A stretch of 64,000 nt of DNA from positions 124,001 to 188,000 of the forward strand of contig DFQQ01000010.1 in NCBI GenBank assembly GCA_002377855.1, given 5' to 3'. Below the pieces are notes generated by a model. It had not been told where the DNA came from, did no database searches, and saw nothing but the letters and a program-made list of their open reading frames with translations. Below are positions 9,031-17,032 of this stretch, piece after piece; the first letter of the stretch is position 1, and each line of letters begins with the position of its first letter. The stretch is from Acidovorax delafieldii (lineage in GTDB: Bacteria; Pseudomonadota; Gammaproteobacteria; Burkholderiales; Burkholderiaceae_C). Made by a program: the position numbers and the translations under genes.

Positions 9031-9056
9031 AAAACCGCCTTCGGGCGGTTTTTTTG
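9031..9056 (+). terminator. rho-independent terminator of rpsT
   Basis: GC-rich hairpin aaccgcc-ttcg-ggcggtt followed by seven T residues, 75 bases after the rpsT stop codon. Confidence 0.9.
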
Positions 9057-9177
9057 TGCCTGATCCATTCATGCACGGACGCGACTGCCCTCGCCTCACC
9101 AACACCGCAGGCAAACAACATCGAGAGAGCACGCCGATGAATCGGCCCTCCTTCGGCGCCGCCGATATGCGCCGGCG

Positions 9178-9200
9178 AAAAAAAAGGCCTGTCAGGCCTT
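9178..9200 (-). terminator. rho-independent terminator of the DUF3579 gene
   Basis: Read on the minus strand, the hairpin aaggcct-gac-aggcctt is followed by a run of T residues. The stop codon of the gene lies inside the stem. Confidence 0.85.
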
Positions 9201-9515
9201 GGGGGGAGGAGCGTCTGGGAGCAAACAGGCTTCGGCCACCTGCAAGTTATTGTCCCTTGCAAAGTTGATCACAAAGTCCCAGGCCATGGGCTCGTGGTTT
9301 TGCAGGTCGCGGTGGACCACTACACATTTCACGCCGTTGAGGGTGGTGGGGATGCACCAGGGGGAATAGCTCAAGTGGCTGCCGGGCCGCGAACCACCAG
9401 GGCGAAACTGGCTCATGACGCCAGCCAACCGCTCCGCCCAATCGCTGGGTCGAAAGGTTTTCCCGTCATGGGTAATGCCCTGAATGAAAACTTCTTTGGT
9501 GGAAGGGGAAACCAT
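9192..9515 (-). CDS. DUF3579 domain protein
   Basis: 107-residue protein matching the betaproteobacterial DUF3579 family: an N-terminal strand with IQGITHDGKTFRPSDWAERL, a central SYSPWCIPTTLNGVKCVVV and a helical C-terminus with MAWDFVINFARDNNLQVAEA. The function of the family is unknown. Cytoplasmic. It is convergent with rpsT, with a terminator on each side, and divergent from argD, which is common in Burkholderiales and may mean a shared control region. Confidence 0.88.
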   Translation of the reverse strand: MVSPSTKEVFIQGITHDGKTFRPSDWAERLAGVMSQFRPGGSRPGSHLSYSPWCIPTTLNGVKCVVVHRDLQNHEPMAWDFVINFARDNNLQVAEACLLPDAPPPKA

Positions 9516-9573
9516 CGCGGTCGGTTGGGTAAGTGGCAGCTCACCGCAGTGTTGCTACAGCCATCCATTCTAA

Positions 9574-9587
9574 CTCTTATATAAGAG
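9574..9587. promoter_or_regulatory. perfect 14-bp palindrome upstream of argD
   Basis: CTCTTATATAAGAG is perfectly self-complementary, AT-rich in a GC-rich background, and lies between the divergent DUF3579 and argD genes (181 bases before argD). It looks like an operator for a dimeric regulator or a promoter core; the regulator is unknown. Confidence 0.5.
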
Positions 9588-9754
9588 CTGACCGGTAGTC
9601 CTTCGGGTCGGTCGGGTAACGCATCGCAGTGATGCGCAATTGTCAATGGCCAGCCACAGCACTCCCCCTAGAATCGTGCTTCGCTTTTCGGGTGAACCCA
9701 CCTGTTCGCAGGCCACAAGCCCAACCATTTTCTGCACCGTCTGGAGATCTCTGC

Positions 9755-10951
9755 ATGACCGCTTTCATCGAGGCAGCCTCGCCCCACGTAATGAACACCT
9801 ATGGCCGCGTACCGATCGCGCTGGCCCGAGGCCAGGGCTGCCGAGTCTGGGACGTCAACGGCAAGGAATATCTGGACGCGCTGGGCGGCATCGCCGTGAA
9901 CACGCTGGGGCACAACCACCCCAAGCTGGTGCCAGCGCTGCAAGACCAACTCACCAAACTCATCCACACGTCCAACTACTACCACTCGCCGCTGCAAGAA
10001 GCGCTGGCCGCCAAGTTGGTGGTACGCTCTGGCATGACCAACGTGTTCTTCTGCAATTCGGGCCTGGAGGCCAACGAGGCCGCCATCAAGATTGCACGCA
10101 AGTACGGCGTGGACAAGGGCATTGCCAAGCCCGAGATCGTGGTCTACGAAAAGGCCTTTCACGGCCGCTCCATCGCCACCATGTCGGCCACTGGCAACCC
10201 CAAGATCTACAGCGGCTTTGGCCCGCTGGTCGAGGGCTTCATCCGCGTGCCGCTCAACGACATTGAGGCCATCAAGCAGCGCACCGAGGGCAATCCCAAC
10301 GTCGTGGCCGTGTTCTTTGAAACCATCCAGGGCGAAGGCGGCGTGAACCCCACGCGCGTCGAGTACCTGCAGCAGCTGCGCGCCCTGTGCGACGAGCGCG
10401 GCTGGCTGATGATGATTGACGAAGTGCAGTGCGGCATGGGCCGCACTGGCAAGTGGTTTGCCCACCAGTGGGCAGGCATCGTGCCCGACGTGATGCCCCT
10501 GGCCAAGGGCCTAGGCTCGGGCGTGCCGATTGGTGCGGTGGTGGCCGGCCCCAAGGCCGCCAACGTGCTGCAACCAGGCAACCACGGCACCACCTTTGGT
10601 GGCAACCAGCTGGCCATGCGTGCGGGTAACGAAACCATCCGCATCATGGAAGAAGAAGGCCTGCTGGACAACGCAGCCACCGTGGGTGCCCACCTGAAGG
10701 CTGCGCTGCAACGCGAACTGGGCAGCCTGAGCGGCGTGAAGGAAATCCGTGGCCAGGGGCTGATGCTGGGCATTGAGCTGAACAAGCCTTGCGGCGCACT
10801 CACCGGCCGCGCGGCCGAAGCGGGCCTGCTCATCAGCGTGACGGCCGACAGCGTCATCCGCCTGGTGCCATCGCTGATCCTCACCGTGGCCGAGGCCGAC
10901 GAAATCGTCGCCAAGCTCACCCCTCTGGTCAAAGCCATCCTGGCCGAATAA
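9755..10951 (+). CDS. argD: acetylornithine aminotransferase
   Basis: 398-residue class III PLP-dependent aminotransferase that converts N-acetylglutamate semialdehyde to N-acetylornithine in arginine synthesis. The PLP-binding Lys is K251 in PLAKGLGSGVPIGA, and the cofactor-contacting Asp is D222 in MIDEVQCGMGRTGKW. The start MTAFIEAASPHVMNTYGR fits the family, and a ggag Shine-Dalgarno (9742-9745) precedes the ATG; the frame is open 42 codons further upstream without similarity. argF follows 40 bp downstream, so the two probably form an operon. Succinylornithine or ornithine aminotransferase is less likely given that neighbour. Confidence 0.93.
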   Translation: MTAFIEAASPHVMNTYGRVPIALARGQGCRVWDVNGKEYLDALGGIAVNTLGHNHPKLVPALQDQLTKLIHTSNYYHSPLQEALAAKLVVRSGMTNVFFCNSGLEANEAAIKIARKYGVDKGIAKPEIVVYEKAFHGRSIATMSATGNPKIYSGFGPLVEGFIRVPLNDIEAIKQRTEGNPNVVAVFFETIQGEGGVNPTRVEYLQQLRALCDERGWLMMIDEVQCGMGRTGKWFAHQWAGIVPDVMPLAKGLGSGVPIGAVVAGPKAANVLQPGNHGTTFGGNQLAMRAGNETIRIMEEEGLLDNAATVGAHLKAALQRELGSLSGVKEIRGQGLMLGIELNKPCGALTGRAAEAGLLISVTADSVIRLVPSLILTVAEADEIVAKLTPLVKAILAE

Positions 10952-10991
10952 ACCTTGCAGGGCACGCTACCGTGCGTGCCCGTTTTTGCCC

Positions 10992-11912
10992 ATGAAACAC
11001 TACCTGCAGTTCACCGACCTCACCGCTGACGAATACGCCTACCTGTTCGAGCGCGCAGCGATCATCAAGAAGAAGTTCAAGTCGTACGAGAAGCACCACC
11101 CGCTGGTCGACCGCACGCTCGCCATGATTTTCGAAAAGGCCAGCACCCGCACCCGCGTGAGCTTTGAAGCCGGCATGTACCAGCTGGGCGGCAGCGTGGT
11201 GCACCTCACCACCGGTGACAGCCAGCTCGGCCGCGCCGAGCCGATTGAAGACAGCGCCAAGGTCATCAGCCGCATGACCGATCTGGTGATGATCCGCACC
11301 TATGAGCAGACCAAGATCGAGCGCTTTGCGGCCCATTCGCGCGTGCCCGTCATCAACGGGCTGACCAACGAATACCACCCCTGCCAGATCCTGGCCGACA
11401 TCTTCACGTACATCGAACACCGTGGCTCCATCGCGGGCAAGACCGTGGCATGGGTGGGTGACGGCAACAACATGGCCAACACCTGGGTGCAGGCCGCTGC
11501 GCTGCTGGGCTTCAAGGTGAACGTCAGCACTCCACGTGGCTACGAGATTGATGAGAAACTAGCCTCTGGCGCGCATGGAATAAGCGCGAGCAACTATCAG
11601 TTTTATAGCAACCCGCTCGACGCCTGCAAGGACGCAGACCTGGTCACCACCGACGTGTGGACCAGCATGGGCTATGAAGCCGAGAACGAAGCCCGCAAGA
11701 AGGCTTTTGCCGATTGGTGCGTGGACGCCGAAATGATGGCCGCTGCCAAACCCGACGCCCTCTTCATGCATTGCCTGCCCGCCCACCGCGGCGAGGAAGT
11801 CGAAGCCGACGTGATCGATGGGCCGCAATCGGTGGTGTGGGACGAAGCAGAGAACCGGATGCACGTGCAAAAGGCACTGATGGAATACCTGCTGCTGGGC
11901 CGCGTGGCCTGA
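10992..11912 (+). CDS. argF: ornithine carbamoyltransferase (with repeat-derived insert)
   Basis: 306-residue OTCase that makes citrulline from ornithine and carbamoyl phosphate. The carbamoyl-phosphate motif STRTR is at residues 51-55 and the ornithine-side HCLPAHRGEE starts at residue 260 (C261). The start is the ATG at 10992 (MKHYLQFTDL), not the in-frame TTG two codons earlier. Residues about 190-207 (LASGAHGISASNYQFYS) are unusual for the family: the underlying DNA is a copy of the interspersed repeat, kept in frame between the GYEID strand and NPLDACKDADLV. The catalytic residues are untouched, so the enzyme is probably active. Downstream of argD. Confidence 0.94.
   Translation: MKHYLQFTDLTADEYAYLFERAAIIKKKFKSYEKHHPLVDRTLAMIFEKASTRTRVSFEAGMYQLGGSVVHLTTGDSQLGRAEPIEDSAKVISRMTDLVMIRTYEQTKIERFAAHSRVPVINGLTNEYHPCQILADIFTYIEHRGSIAGKTVAWVGDGNNMANTWVQAAALLGFKVNVSTPRGYEIDEKLASGAHGISASNYQFYSNPLDACKDADLVTTDVWTSMGYEAENEARKKAFADWCVDAEMMAAAKPDALFMHCLPAHRGEEVEADVIDGPQSVVWDEAENRMHVQKALMEYLLLGRVA
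11559..11610 (+). repeat. interspersed two-dyad repeat, copy 2, inside argF
   Basis: The stretch from ctagcctctggcgcgc through aataagcgcgagcaactatc to ttttatagca closely matches the intergenic copies at 2353 and 15511. It is translated in frame in argF as about 17 residues. Confidence 0.8.
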
Positions 11913-11966
11913 CCTTGCACCTGGGTGGCGCGCTCACGGAGCACGCCACTGCCCTCCATCACCAGC

Positions 11967-12206
11967 CTAGTGCCGGCCTGAGTCTCGTGGCCCAAATTCG
12001 GCCTGAGGCGCGGGCTTGCTTGCCGGGCCATTAACGCTGCAGCCCCCGCAACTGCTGCACCCTCCCCCGCTGCCACACCCCGCGCCCTGCGCCATGGCCG
12101 GGTGCACGCGGCCCAGCTTCTTGCGCAGCCCGGTGGGCAGCCAGCGCCACACCATGTAGGCGGCGGCCAGCGCCACGATCAAGCCGGTGATCCATTGTTG
12201 CCACAT
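11967..12206 (-). CDS. FeoB-associated Cys-rich membrane peptide
   Basis: 79-residue protein with one N-terminal TM helix (about 4-24, preceded by MWQQ), a basic stretch (GLRKKLGR) and a Cys-rich tail with C44, C50, C53 and C56 in a Gly/Ser-rich context. This is the layout of the small FeoB-associated Cys-rich membrane proteins found after feoB in many bacteria. The stop of feoB and this start share one base (TGATG), so translation is coupled. It may bind iron or take the place of FeoC; that is inference. It is the last gene of the feoA-feoB unit. Confidence 0.8.
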   Translation of the reverse strand: MWQQWITGLIVALAAAYMVWRWLPTGLRKKLGRVHPAMAQGAGCGSGGGCSSCGGCSVNGPASKPAPQAEFGPRDSGRH

Positions 12207-14137
12207 CACGCGCCACCTCCCAGGGCCAAAGCGATTCGGTACGTCACGAAACTGGCGGCATAAGCCAGGCTGAACAGGTAGGTCACCATCAGCAATGGGT
12301 AGCGCCAACTGTTCGTTTCGCGCCGCACCGCGGCAATAGTGGAAATGCACTGCGGCGCAAACACAAACCACACCAGCAGCGACAGCGCCGTGGCCAAAGA
12401 CCAGTTCTGGGCGATCAGCGGCCCCAGTTGGCTTGCCACCTCCTCACCCGTGGCCGACAGCGCGTACACCGTGCCCAACGCGCCCACCGCCACCTCGCGC
12501 GCGGCCATGCCAGGCACCAGGGCGATGGCAATTTGCCAGTTGAAGCCGATGGGTGCCACCAGCACCTCCAGCAAGCGCCCCAACTGGCCGGCAAAGCTGT
12601 AGGTGATGGCAGCTTCGGTAGCGCCCTCGGGCGGGGCTGGGTAGGTGGACAGGAACCACAGCAGCACCGTCACCGCCAGGATGATGCCGCCCACGCGTTT
12701 GATGAAGATCATCGCCCGTTCGTACAGGCCATGCGCCAGGCTGCGCAGGCTGGGCCAACGGTAGGCGGGCAGCTCCATCAGCAGCGGCGTGGGCCGGGTG
12801 TCGGTGCGCGCCAACTTGGCCACGGCAGCCACTCCCATGGCACTGGCAATGCCGCCCACATACAGCGCAAACAGCACAATGCCTTGCAAGTTGAAAAGGC
12901 CGCCCACCGTGCGCTCGGGAATGAAAGCACCGATCAGCAGTGCATACACCGGCAGCCGGGCCGAGCAGGTCATGAGCGGCGCAATCATGATGGTGACCAG
13001 CCGATCACGCCAATGCGTGATGGAACGCGTGGCCATCACGCCCGGCACTGCGCAGGCAAAGCTGGACAGCAGCGGGATGAACGAGCGGCCCGACAGGCCC
13101 ACCGTGCCCATCACGCGGTCCAGCAAAAATGCCGCACGCGGCAGGTAGCCCGAATCCTCCAGCGCCAGGATGAACAGGAACAGCGTCAGGATTTGCGGCA
13201 GAAACACCAGCACCCCGCCAGCGCCGGCCACGATGCCATCCACCAGCAGGCTGCGCAGAGGGCCGTCGGCCATGTGCTCCTGGATCAAACCTGAAGTCCA
13301 CTCCACCCCCGCCTTGATCCAGTCGGTAGGCACCGTGGCCCAGGTAAACACCGCCTGGAACATGAGAAACAGCGTGGTCAGTAGCAGCAGCATGCCCCAC
13401 ACCGGGTGCAGCACCACCGCGTCGATGCGGTCGTCTGCGCGCAGGCTGACGGCAGGCGCGCGCACGGCCAACTCCATCAAGCGGCGTACTTGCTGGTGGG
13501 TGCGGATGACCTGGGCCTGCGCTTCCAGCGGCGGGGCGTCCAGCGCCACGGTTTCTTGGGCGGACACCACGGGGGCCTGCAGGGTCTGCGCGGCGGGTGA
13601 GTCCAGCCAAGCGAGCAACTCCTGCGCCCCATCGCCGCGCACGCCCACCGTGGTCAGCACGGGCATGCCCAGCTCGCGCGACAGCACTTCGCGGTCAATG
13701 TGAATGCCCTGGCGCTCGGCCATGTCGCTCATGTTGAGCACCAGCACCATGGGCAGGCCCAAAGCACGGGCTTCGAGCACCAGGCGCAGGTTCAAGCGCA
13801 GGTGGGTGGCGTCGGTCACGCACACCAGCAGGTCGGGCAGCGCCTCGCCTGGGCGGCGGCCACGCACAATGTCTCGCGTGATGGCCTCGTCCACGCTGTG
13901 GGCATGCAGGCTGTACGCGCCGGGCAAGTCCAGCACCCGCACGCGCCGGCCGCTGTCGGTCTGCAGCACACCTTCCTTGCGCTCGACTGTCACGCCTGCG
14001 TAGTTGGCCACCTTTTGCCGCGCACCGGTCAGCAGATTGAACAGCGCCGTCTTCCCGCAGTTGGGGTTGCCCAACAAGGCCATGCGCATGAGATCACTCT
14101 GGGGCGCAGCGGCGCCTGCGTTCAGCGCCGCGCTCAT
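12206..14137 (-). CDS. feoB: ferrous iron transporter FeoB
   Basis: 643-residue Fe(II) transporter: an N-terminal cytoplasmic G domain (G1 GNPNCGKT at 23-30, G3 DLPG at 70-73, G4 NMSD at 135-138) joined by a linker to a polytopic membrane domain with the two Gate regions (one around FLPQILTLFLFILALEDSGY). It is shorter than E. coli FeoB (773 residues) but still contains both Gate repeats. The start overlaps the feoA stop by 4 bases, and a Cys-rich peptide follows by one-base overlap. Expression is probably iron-repressed through the Fur-like site upstream of feoA. Confidence 0.95.
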   Translation of the reverse strand: MSAALNAGAAAPQSDLMRMALLGNPNCGKTALFNLLTGARQKVANYAGVTVERKEGVLQTDSGRRVRVLDLPGAYSLHAHSVDEAITRDIVRGRRPGEALPDLLVCVTDATHLRLNLRLVLEARALGLPMVLVLNMSDMAERQGIHIDREVLSRELGMPVLTTVGVRGDGAQELLAWLDSPAAQTLQAPVVSAQETVALDAPPLEAQAQVIRTHQQVRRLMELAVRAPAVSLRADDRIDAVVLHPVWGMLLLLTTLFLMFQAVFTWATVPTDWIKAGVEWTSGLIQEHMADGPLRSLLVDGIVAGAGGVLVFLPQILTLFLFILALEDSGYLPRAAFLLDRVMGTVGLSGRSFIPLLSSFACAVPGVMATRSITHWRDRLVTIMIAPLMTCSARLPVYALLIGAFIPERTVGGLFNLQGIVLFALYVGGIASAMGVAAVAKLARTDTRPTPLLMELPAYRWPSLRSLAHGLYERAMIFIKRVGGIILAVTVLLWFLSTYPAPPEGATEAAITYSFAGQLGRLLEVLVAPIGFNWQIAIALVPGMAAREVAVGALGTVYALSATGEEVASQLGPLIAQNWSLATALSLLVWFVFAPQCISTIAAVRRETNSWRYPLLMVTYLFSLAYAASFVTYRIALALGGGA

Positions 14138-14466
14138 GAACGCCCCTGCGCCTGCACCTGCACCATGGAGGCCTCCTGGTGTCGCAATGCAAAGGTCGCT
14201 TGCCCCACGCGCACCGCCAATGGGTCGCCTCCCCAGACACCACGCGCCAGCACTTGCACGGTCTCGCCCGGAGCAAAGCCGATCTCCAGCAAGCGCAGCA
14301 GCGTGCTGTGCTCCCGCCCGTCACGCGCAGGGGTCAGGCCGATCACCCTGGCAGGGGTGCGGGCAGGCAGGGCGTCCAGACCCGCGCCGTGCGGCGCAGC
14401 CGCCAGGTCGCCCGCCAGTTCGCCAAGATGCAGGGTTGCGGCAGCACCCTCGTGCATAGTTTTCAT
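14134..14466 (-). CDS. feoA: ferrous iron transport protein A
   Basis: 110-residue FeoA: a small SH3-like cytoplasmic protein that assists FeoB. The core is visible as RVIGLTPARDGREHSTLLRLLEIG, then GETVQVLARG and GGDPLAVRVGQATFALRH, with an N-terminal extension of about 35 residues and a short C-terminal tail. The start chosen is the ATG after the Fur-like site (MKTMHEG); the frame stays open upstream, but that part overlaps the operator. It overlaps feoB by 4 bases. Confidence 0.88.
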   Translation of the reverse strand: MKTMHEGAAATLHLGELAGDLAAAPHGAGLDALPARTPARVIGLTPARDGREHSTLLRLLEIGFAPGETVQVLARGVWGGDPLAVRVGQATFALRHQEASMVQVQAQGRS

Positions 14467-14484
14467 GCGATGAGTCTTCTTGCA

Positions 14485-14503
14485 AATGAGTTTGTTTCTC
14501 ATT
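14485..14503. promoter_or_regulatory. probable Fur box upstream of feoA
   Basis: Inverted repeat AATGAG-TTTGTTT-CTCATT, 18 bases before the feoA start. Its shape and AT content match Fur sites with GAGAATNATTCTC-like arms. Iron-repressed control of feoAB is the expected meaning. Confidence 0.6.
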
Positions 14504-14847
14504 CTATAAAGCGGACTCCATCGGCCATTGACGCAAATCAGACTCCCAGCAAGGGGTAAATCGCCAAAACCCATGCTGGAGCCAACGGCATCATTGCCGA
14601 ACCGGGACCGGGTATCCAGCGGGTCCACGCCAGGTGGGGGCTTGGCCAGCGCTGCCACAGCGCCCCTTTCGAAAAGTCAGCCTTGCAACACGGCTGCTGT
14701 GGCGCCCGGTGTCGTCAGCACAAGCAGTTTGCAGAGCCACGCGTTCGGTTTTCCGTCAATGCAAACGGACAAGCTCCACGGCAAAAAGAAGTGATTGTTG
14801 GAAATAACCGACACCACAAAAAATCCAGGCCATTACCTTCACGTCCC
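14504..14847. other. gene-free divergent space between feoA and kynB
   Basis: No supported gene. The promoters of the divergent feoA and kynB genes must lie here. A short stretch just before kynB (aaaaaatccaggcc) is A-rich; I see no recognisable operator for kynB. Confidence 0.5.
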
Positions 14848-15480
14848 ATGCAAAAGCTTTGGGACATTTCCCCCCCCGTCCATGCGGGCAGCCCAGTGTT
14901 TCCGGGTGACACGCCCTACAGCCAGCAGTGGTGCGCCACCATCGGGCCCGGCTGCCCGGTCAACGTGAGTGCCGTCACGCTGTCACCCCACGTGGGGGCG
15001 CATGCCGATGCGCCACTGCACTACGACACAGAGGGTGCCAGCATCGGCGCTGTGGCCCTGGATGCGTTTCTGGGCCCTTGCCGCGTCATCCACGCCATGG
15101 GCTGCGGGCCGCTGATCGAATGGCAGCACATTGCCCATGCCATCACCACCGCCCTGCCCGCCCGCGTGCTGGTGCGCACCTATGCCAAGGCGCCCGAGCA
15201 GTGGGATGGCCAGCTCGCCGCCTACGCGCCCGCCACCATTGAGCGCTTGGCTGATATGGGCGTGCAGTTGGTAGGCATCGACACCGCCAGCATCGACCCG
15301 GCCGACAGCAAGACCTTGGACAGCCACCAGGTCATCCGCCGCCGCGGTCTGCGCGTGCTGGAGAACCTGGTGCTGGACGACGTGCCCGAGGGCGACTACG
15401 AACTCATCGCGCTGCCCTTGAAGCTGACCACGGCCGACGCCTCGCCCGTGCGGGCGGTGCTGCGCTCCCTCCCGGTCTGA
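14848..15480 (+). CDS. kynB: kynurenine formamidase
   Basis: 210-residue arylformamidase of the cyclase/KynB type, which hydrolyses N-formylkynurenine to kynurenine. The metal motif HVGAHADAPLHY gives H48, H52, D54 and H58 as zinc ligands, and the N-terminus MQKLWDISPPVHAGSPVFPGD is typical. The start is the ATG at 14848; upstream in-frame codons have no similarity. It is first in a kynB-kynU-kynA block that covers all steps from tryptophan to anthranilate, with a short repeat between kynB and kynU. Confidence 0.93.
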   Translation: MQKLWDISPPVHAGSPVFPGDTPYSQQWCATIGPGCPVNVSAVTLSPHVGAHADAPLHYDTEGASIGAVALDAFLGPCRVIHAMGCGPLIEWQHIAHAITTALPARVLVRTYAKAPEQWDGQLAAYAPATIERLADMGVQLVGIDTASIDPADSKTLDSHQVIRRRGLRVLENLVLDDVPEGDYELIALPLKLTTADASPVRAVLRSLPV

Positions 15481-15510
15481 CCAGGCCCGGGCATCCTCTT
15501 TTCAAACGTT

Positions 15511-15564
15511 TTATGCCTCTGGCGCTTATCCATCAAACGCGAGCAGCTATCAAAAAAGAAGCAA
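15511..15564 (+). repeat. interspersed two-dyad repeat, copy 3
   Basis: Between kynB and kynU: gcctctggcgcttatccatc, then aaacgcgagcagctatc and an A-rich end (aaagaagcaaaa). It ends 17 bases before the kynU start codon, so it forms most of the spacer. Confidence 0.8.
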
Positions 15565-15580
15565 AACCGAGACAACCCTC

Positions 15581-16891
15581 ATGACCACCACCTTGCAAGA
15601 CTGCCGCACCCGCGACGCCCAAGACCCCCTGCGCACCTTGCGCGACCACTTTGCGCTGCCCCCCGGCGTGATCTACCTCGACGGCAACTCGCTGGGCGTG
15701 TTGCCCAAGGCCGCCCCTGCCCGCATTGCCGATGTGGTGGCGCACGAATGGGGCACCGACCTCATCAAATCCTGGAACACCGCAAGCTGGTTCGACCTGC
15801 CCCAGCGCCTGGGCAACCAGCTGGCCCCGCTGATCGGCGCGGGCAAAGATGAAGTGGTGTGCACCGACAGCACCTCCATCAACCTCTACAAAGTGCTCTA
15901 CGCGGCGCTCAACATCGCGCGTGAAGACAGCCCCGCCCGCAAGCGCATCGTGAGTGAGCGCAGCAACTTCCCCACTGATCTCTACATTGCCGAAGGCCTG
16001 TGCAAGGAGCGCGGGCTGGAGTTGGTGCTGGTGGAGCCCGAAGAAATCGCCGCATCGCTCACCGCCGACGTGGCCGTGCTGATGCTGACGCACGTGAACT
16101 ACCGCACGGGTGCCATGCACGACATGGCGGGCATCACCGCAGCGGCGCACGCGAAGGGCATTCTGTGTGTGTGGGATCTGGCGCACAGCGCGGGTGCCGT
16201 GCCGGTGGACTTGAACGGTGCGGGCGCTGATTTTTCGATTGGCTGCGGCTATAAATACCTCAACGGTGGCCCCGGCGCGCCCGCCTTTGTGTGGGTGCAC
16301 CCGCGCCATGCCAACCGCTTCTGGCAGCCCTTGTCTGGCTGGTGGGGCCACGCGTCGCCCTTCCAGTTCACGCCCGACTACCAGCCCGCCCCGGGCATCA
16401 CCCGCTACCTGTGCGGCACGCAGCCCATCATCAGCCTGTCGGCTCTGCAATGCGGGCTGGATGTGTTCACAGCGGCCCAAAGCCTGGGCGGCATGGCGGC
16501 GCTGCGCACCAAGTCGCTGGCGCTGACGGACCTGTTCATCCAGCTGGTGGAAGAGCGCTGCGCACGCTACGGCCTGGGTTTTGCCACACCGCGCGAGCAT
16601 GCGCAGCGCGGCTCGCAGGTGTGCCTCACGCGCGACGAAGGTGCTGGCGTGAACGGCCAAGGCAGCGGCGCATACGCCATCGTGCAGGCGCTCATCGCGC
16701 GTGGTGTGATCGGCGACTTCCGCAAGGGGGATGGAGGCAAGGGCCGGCACAAGGACATCCTGCGCTTTGGCTTCACGCCGCTGTACATCGGTTTTGAAGA
16801 CGTCTGGAACGCGGTCGAGCATCTGCGCCAGGTGCTGGAAAGCGGCGAATGGCAAAAGCCCGAGTTCAACGGGACGCATGCGGTGACCTGA
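15581..16891 (+). CDS. kynU: kynureninase
   Basis: 436-residue PLP enzyme of the class V aminotransferase fold that splits kynurenine into anthranilate and alanine. The PLP Lys is K225 in GCGYKYLNGGPG, preceded by the cofactor-binding WDLAHSAGA (about 198-206). IYLDGNSLG near residue 31 and FGFTPLYIGFEDVWNAVEHL near the C-terminus are family hallmarks. Length is normal. It lies between kynB and kynA on the same strand; a large inverted repeat separates it from kynA. Confidence 0.95.
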   Translation: MTTTLQDCRTRDAQDPLRTLRDHFALPPGVIYLDGNSLGVLPKAAPARIADVVAHEWGTDLIKSWNTASWFDLPQRLGNQLAPLIGAGKDEVVCTDSTSINLYKVLYAALNIAREDSPARKRIVSERSNFPTDLYIAEGLCKERGLELVLVEPEEIAASLTADVAVLMLTHVNYRTGAMHDMAGITAAAHAKGILCVWDLAHSAGAVPVDLNGAGADFSIGCGYKYLNGGPGAPAFVWVHPRHANRFWQPLSGWWGHASPFQFTPDYQPAPGITRYLCGTQPIISLSALQCGLDVFTAAQSLGGMAALRTKSLALTDLFIQLVEERCARYGLGFATPREHAQRGSQVCLTRDEGAGVNGQGSGAYAIVQALIARGVIGDFRKGDGGKGRHKDILRFGFTPLYIGFEDVWNAVEHLRQVLESGEWQKPEFNGTHAVT

Positions 16892-16917
16892 CTCTGGTCT
16901 GTATTCAAAACAAAAAA

Positions 16918-16981
16918 AACCGTTCACGCTGAGCTTGTCGAAGCGCCGCGCAAGGCTTCGACAAGCTCAGCCCGAACGGTT
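16918..16981. repeat. 64-bp near-perfect inverted repeat between kynU and kynA
   Basis: Two 27-base arms (left 16918-16944, right 16955-16981) pair at 25 of 27 positions around a 10-base loop; the core of each arm is gagcttgtcgaagc or its complement gcttcgacaagctc. Hairpins of this sequence type recur between genes in many Proteobacteria. It may act as a processing or stabilising structure in the kyn transcript. Confidence 0.85.
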
Positions 16982-17032
16982 CGGATGAATCGACGCGCAT
17001 CACCAAAGACCGCGTAACGCAGGAGACCTACC

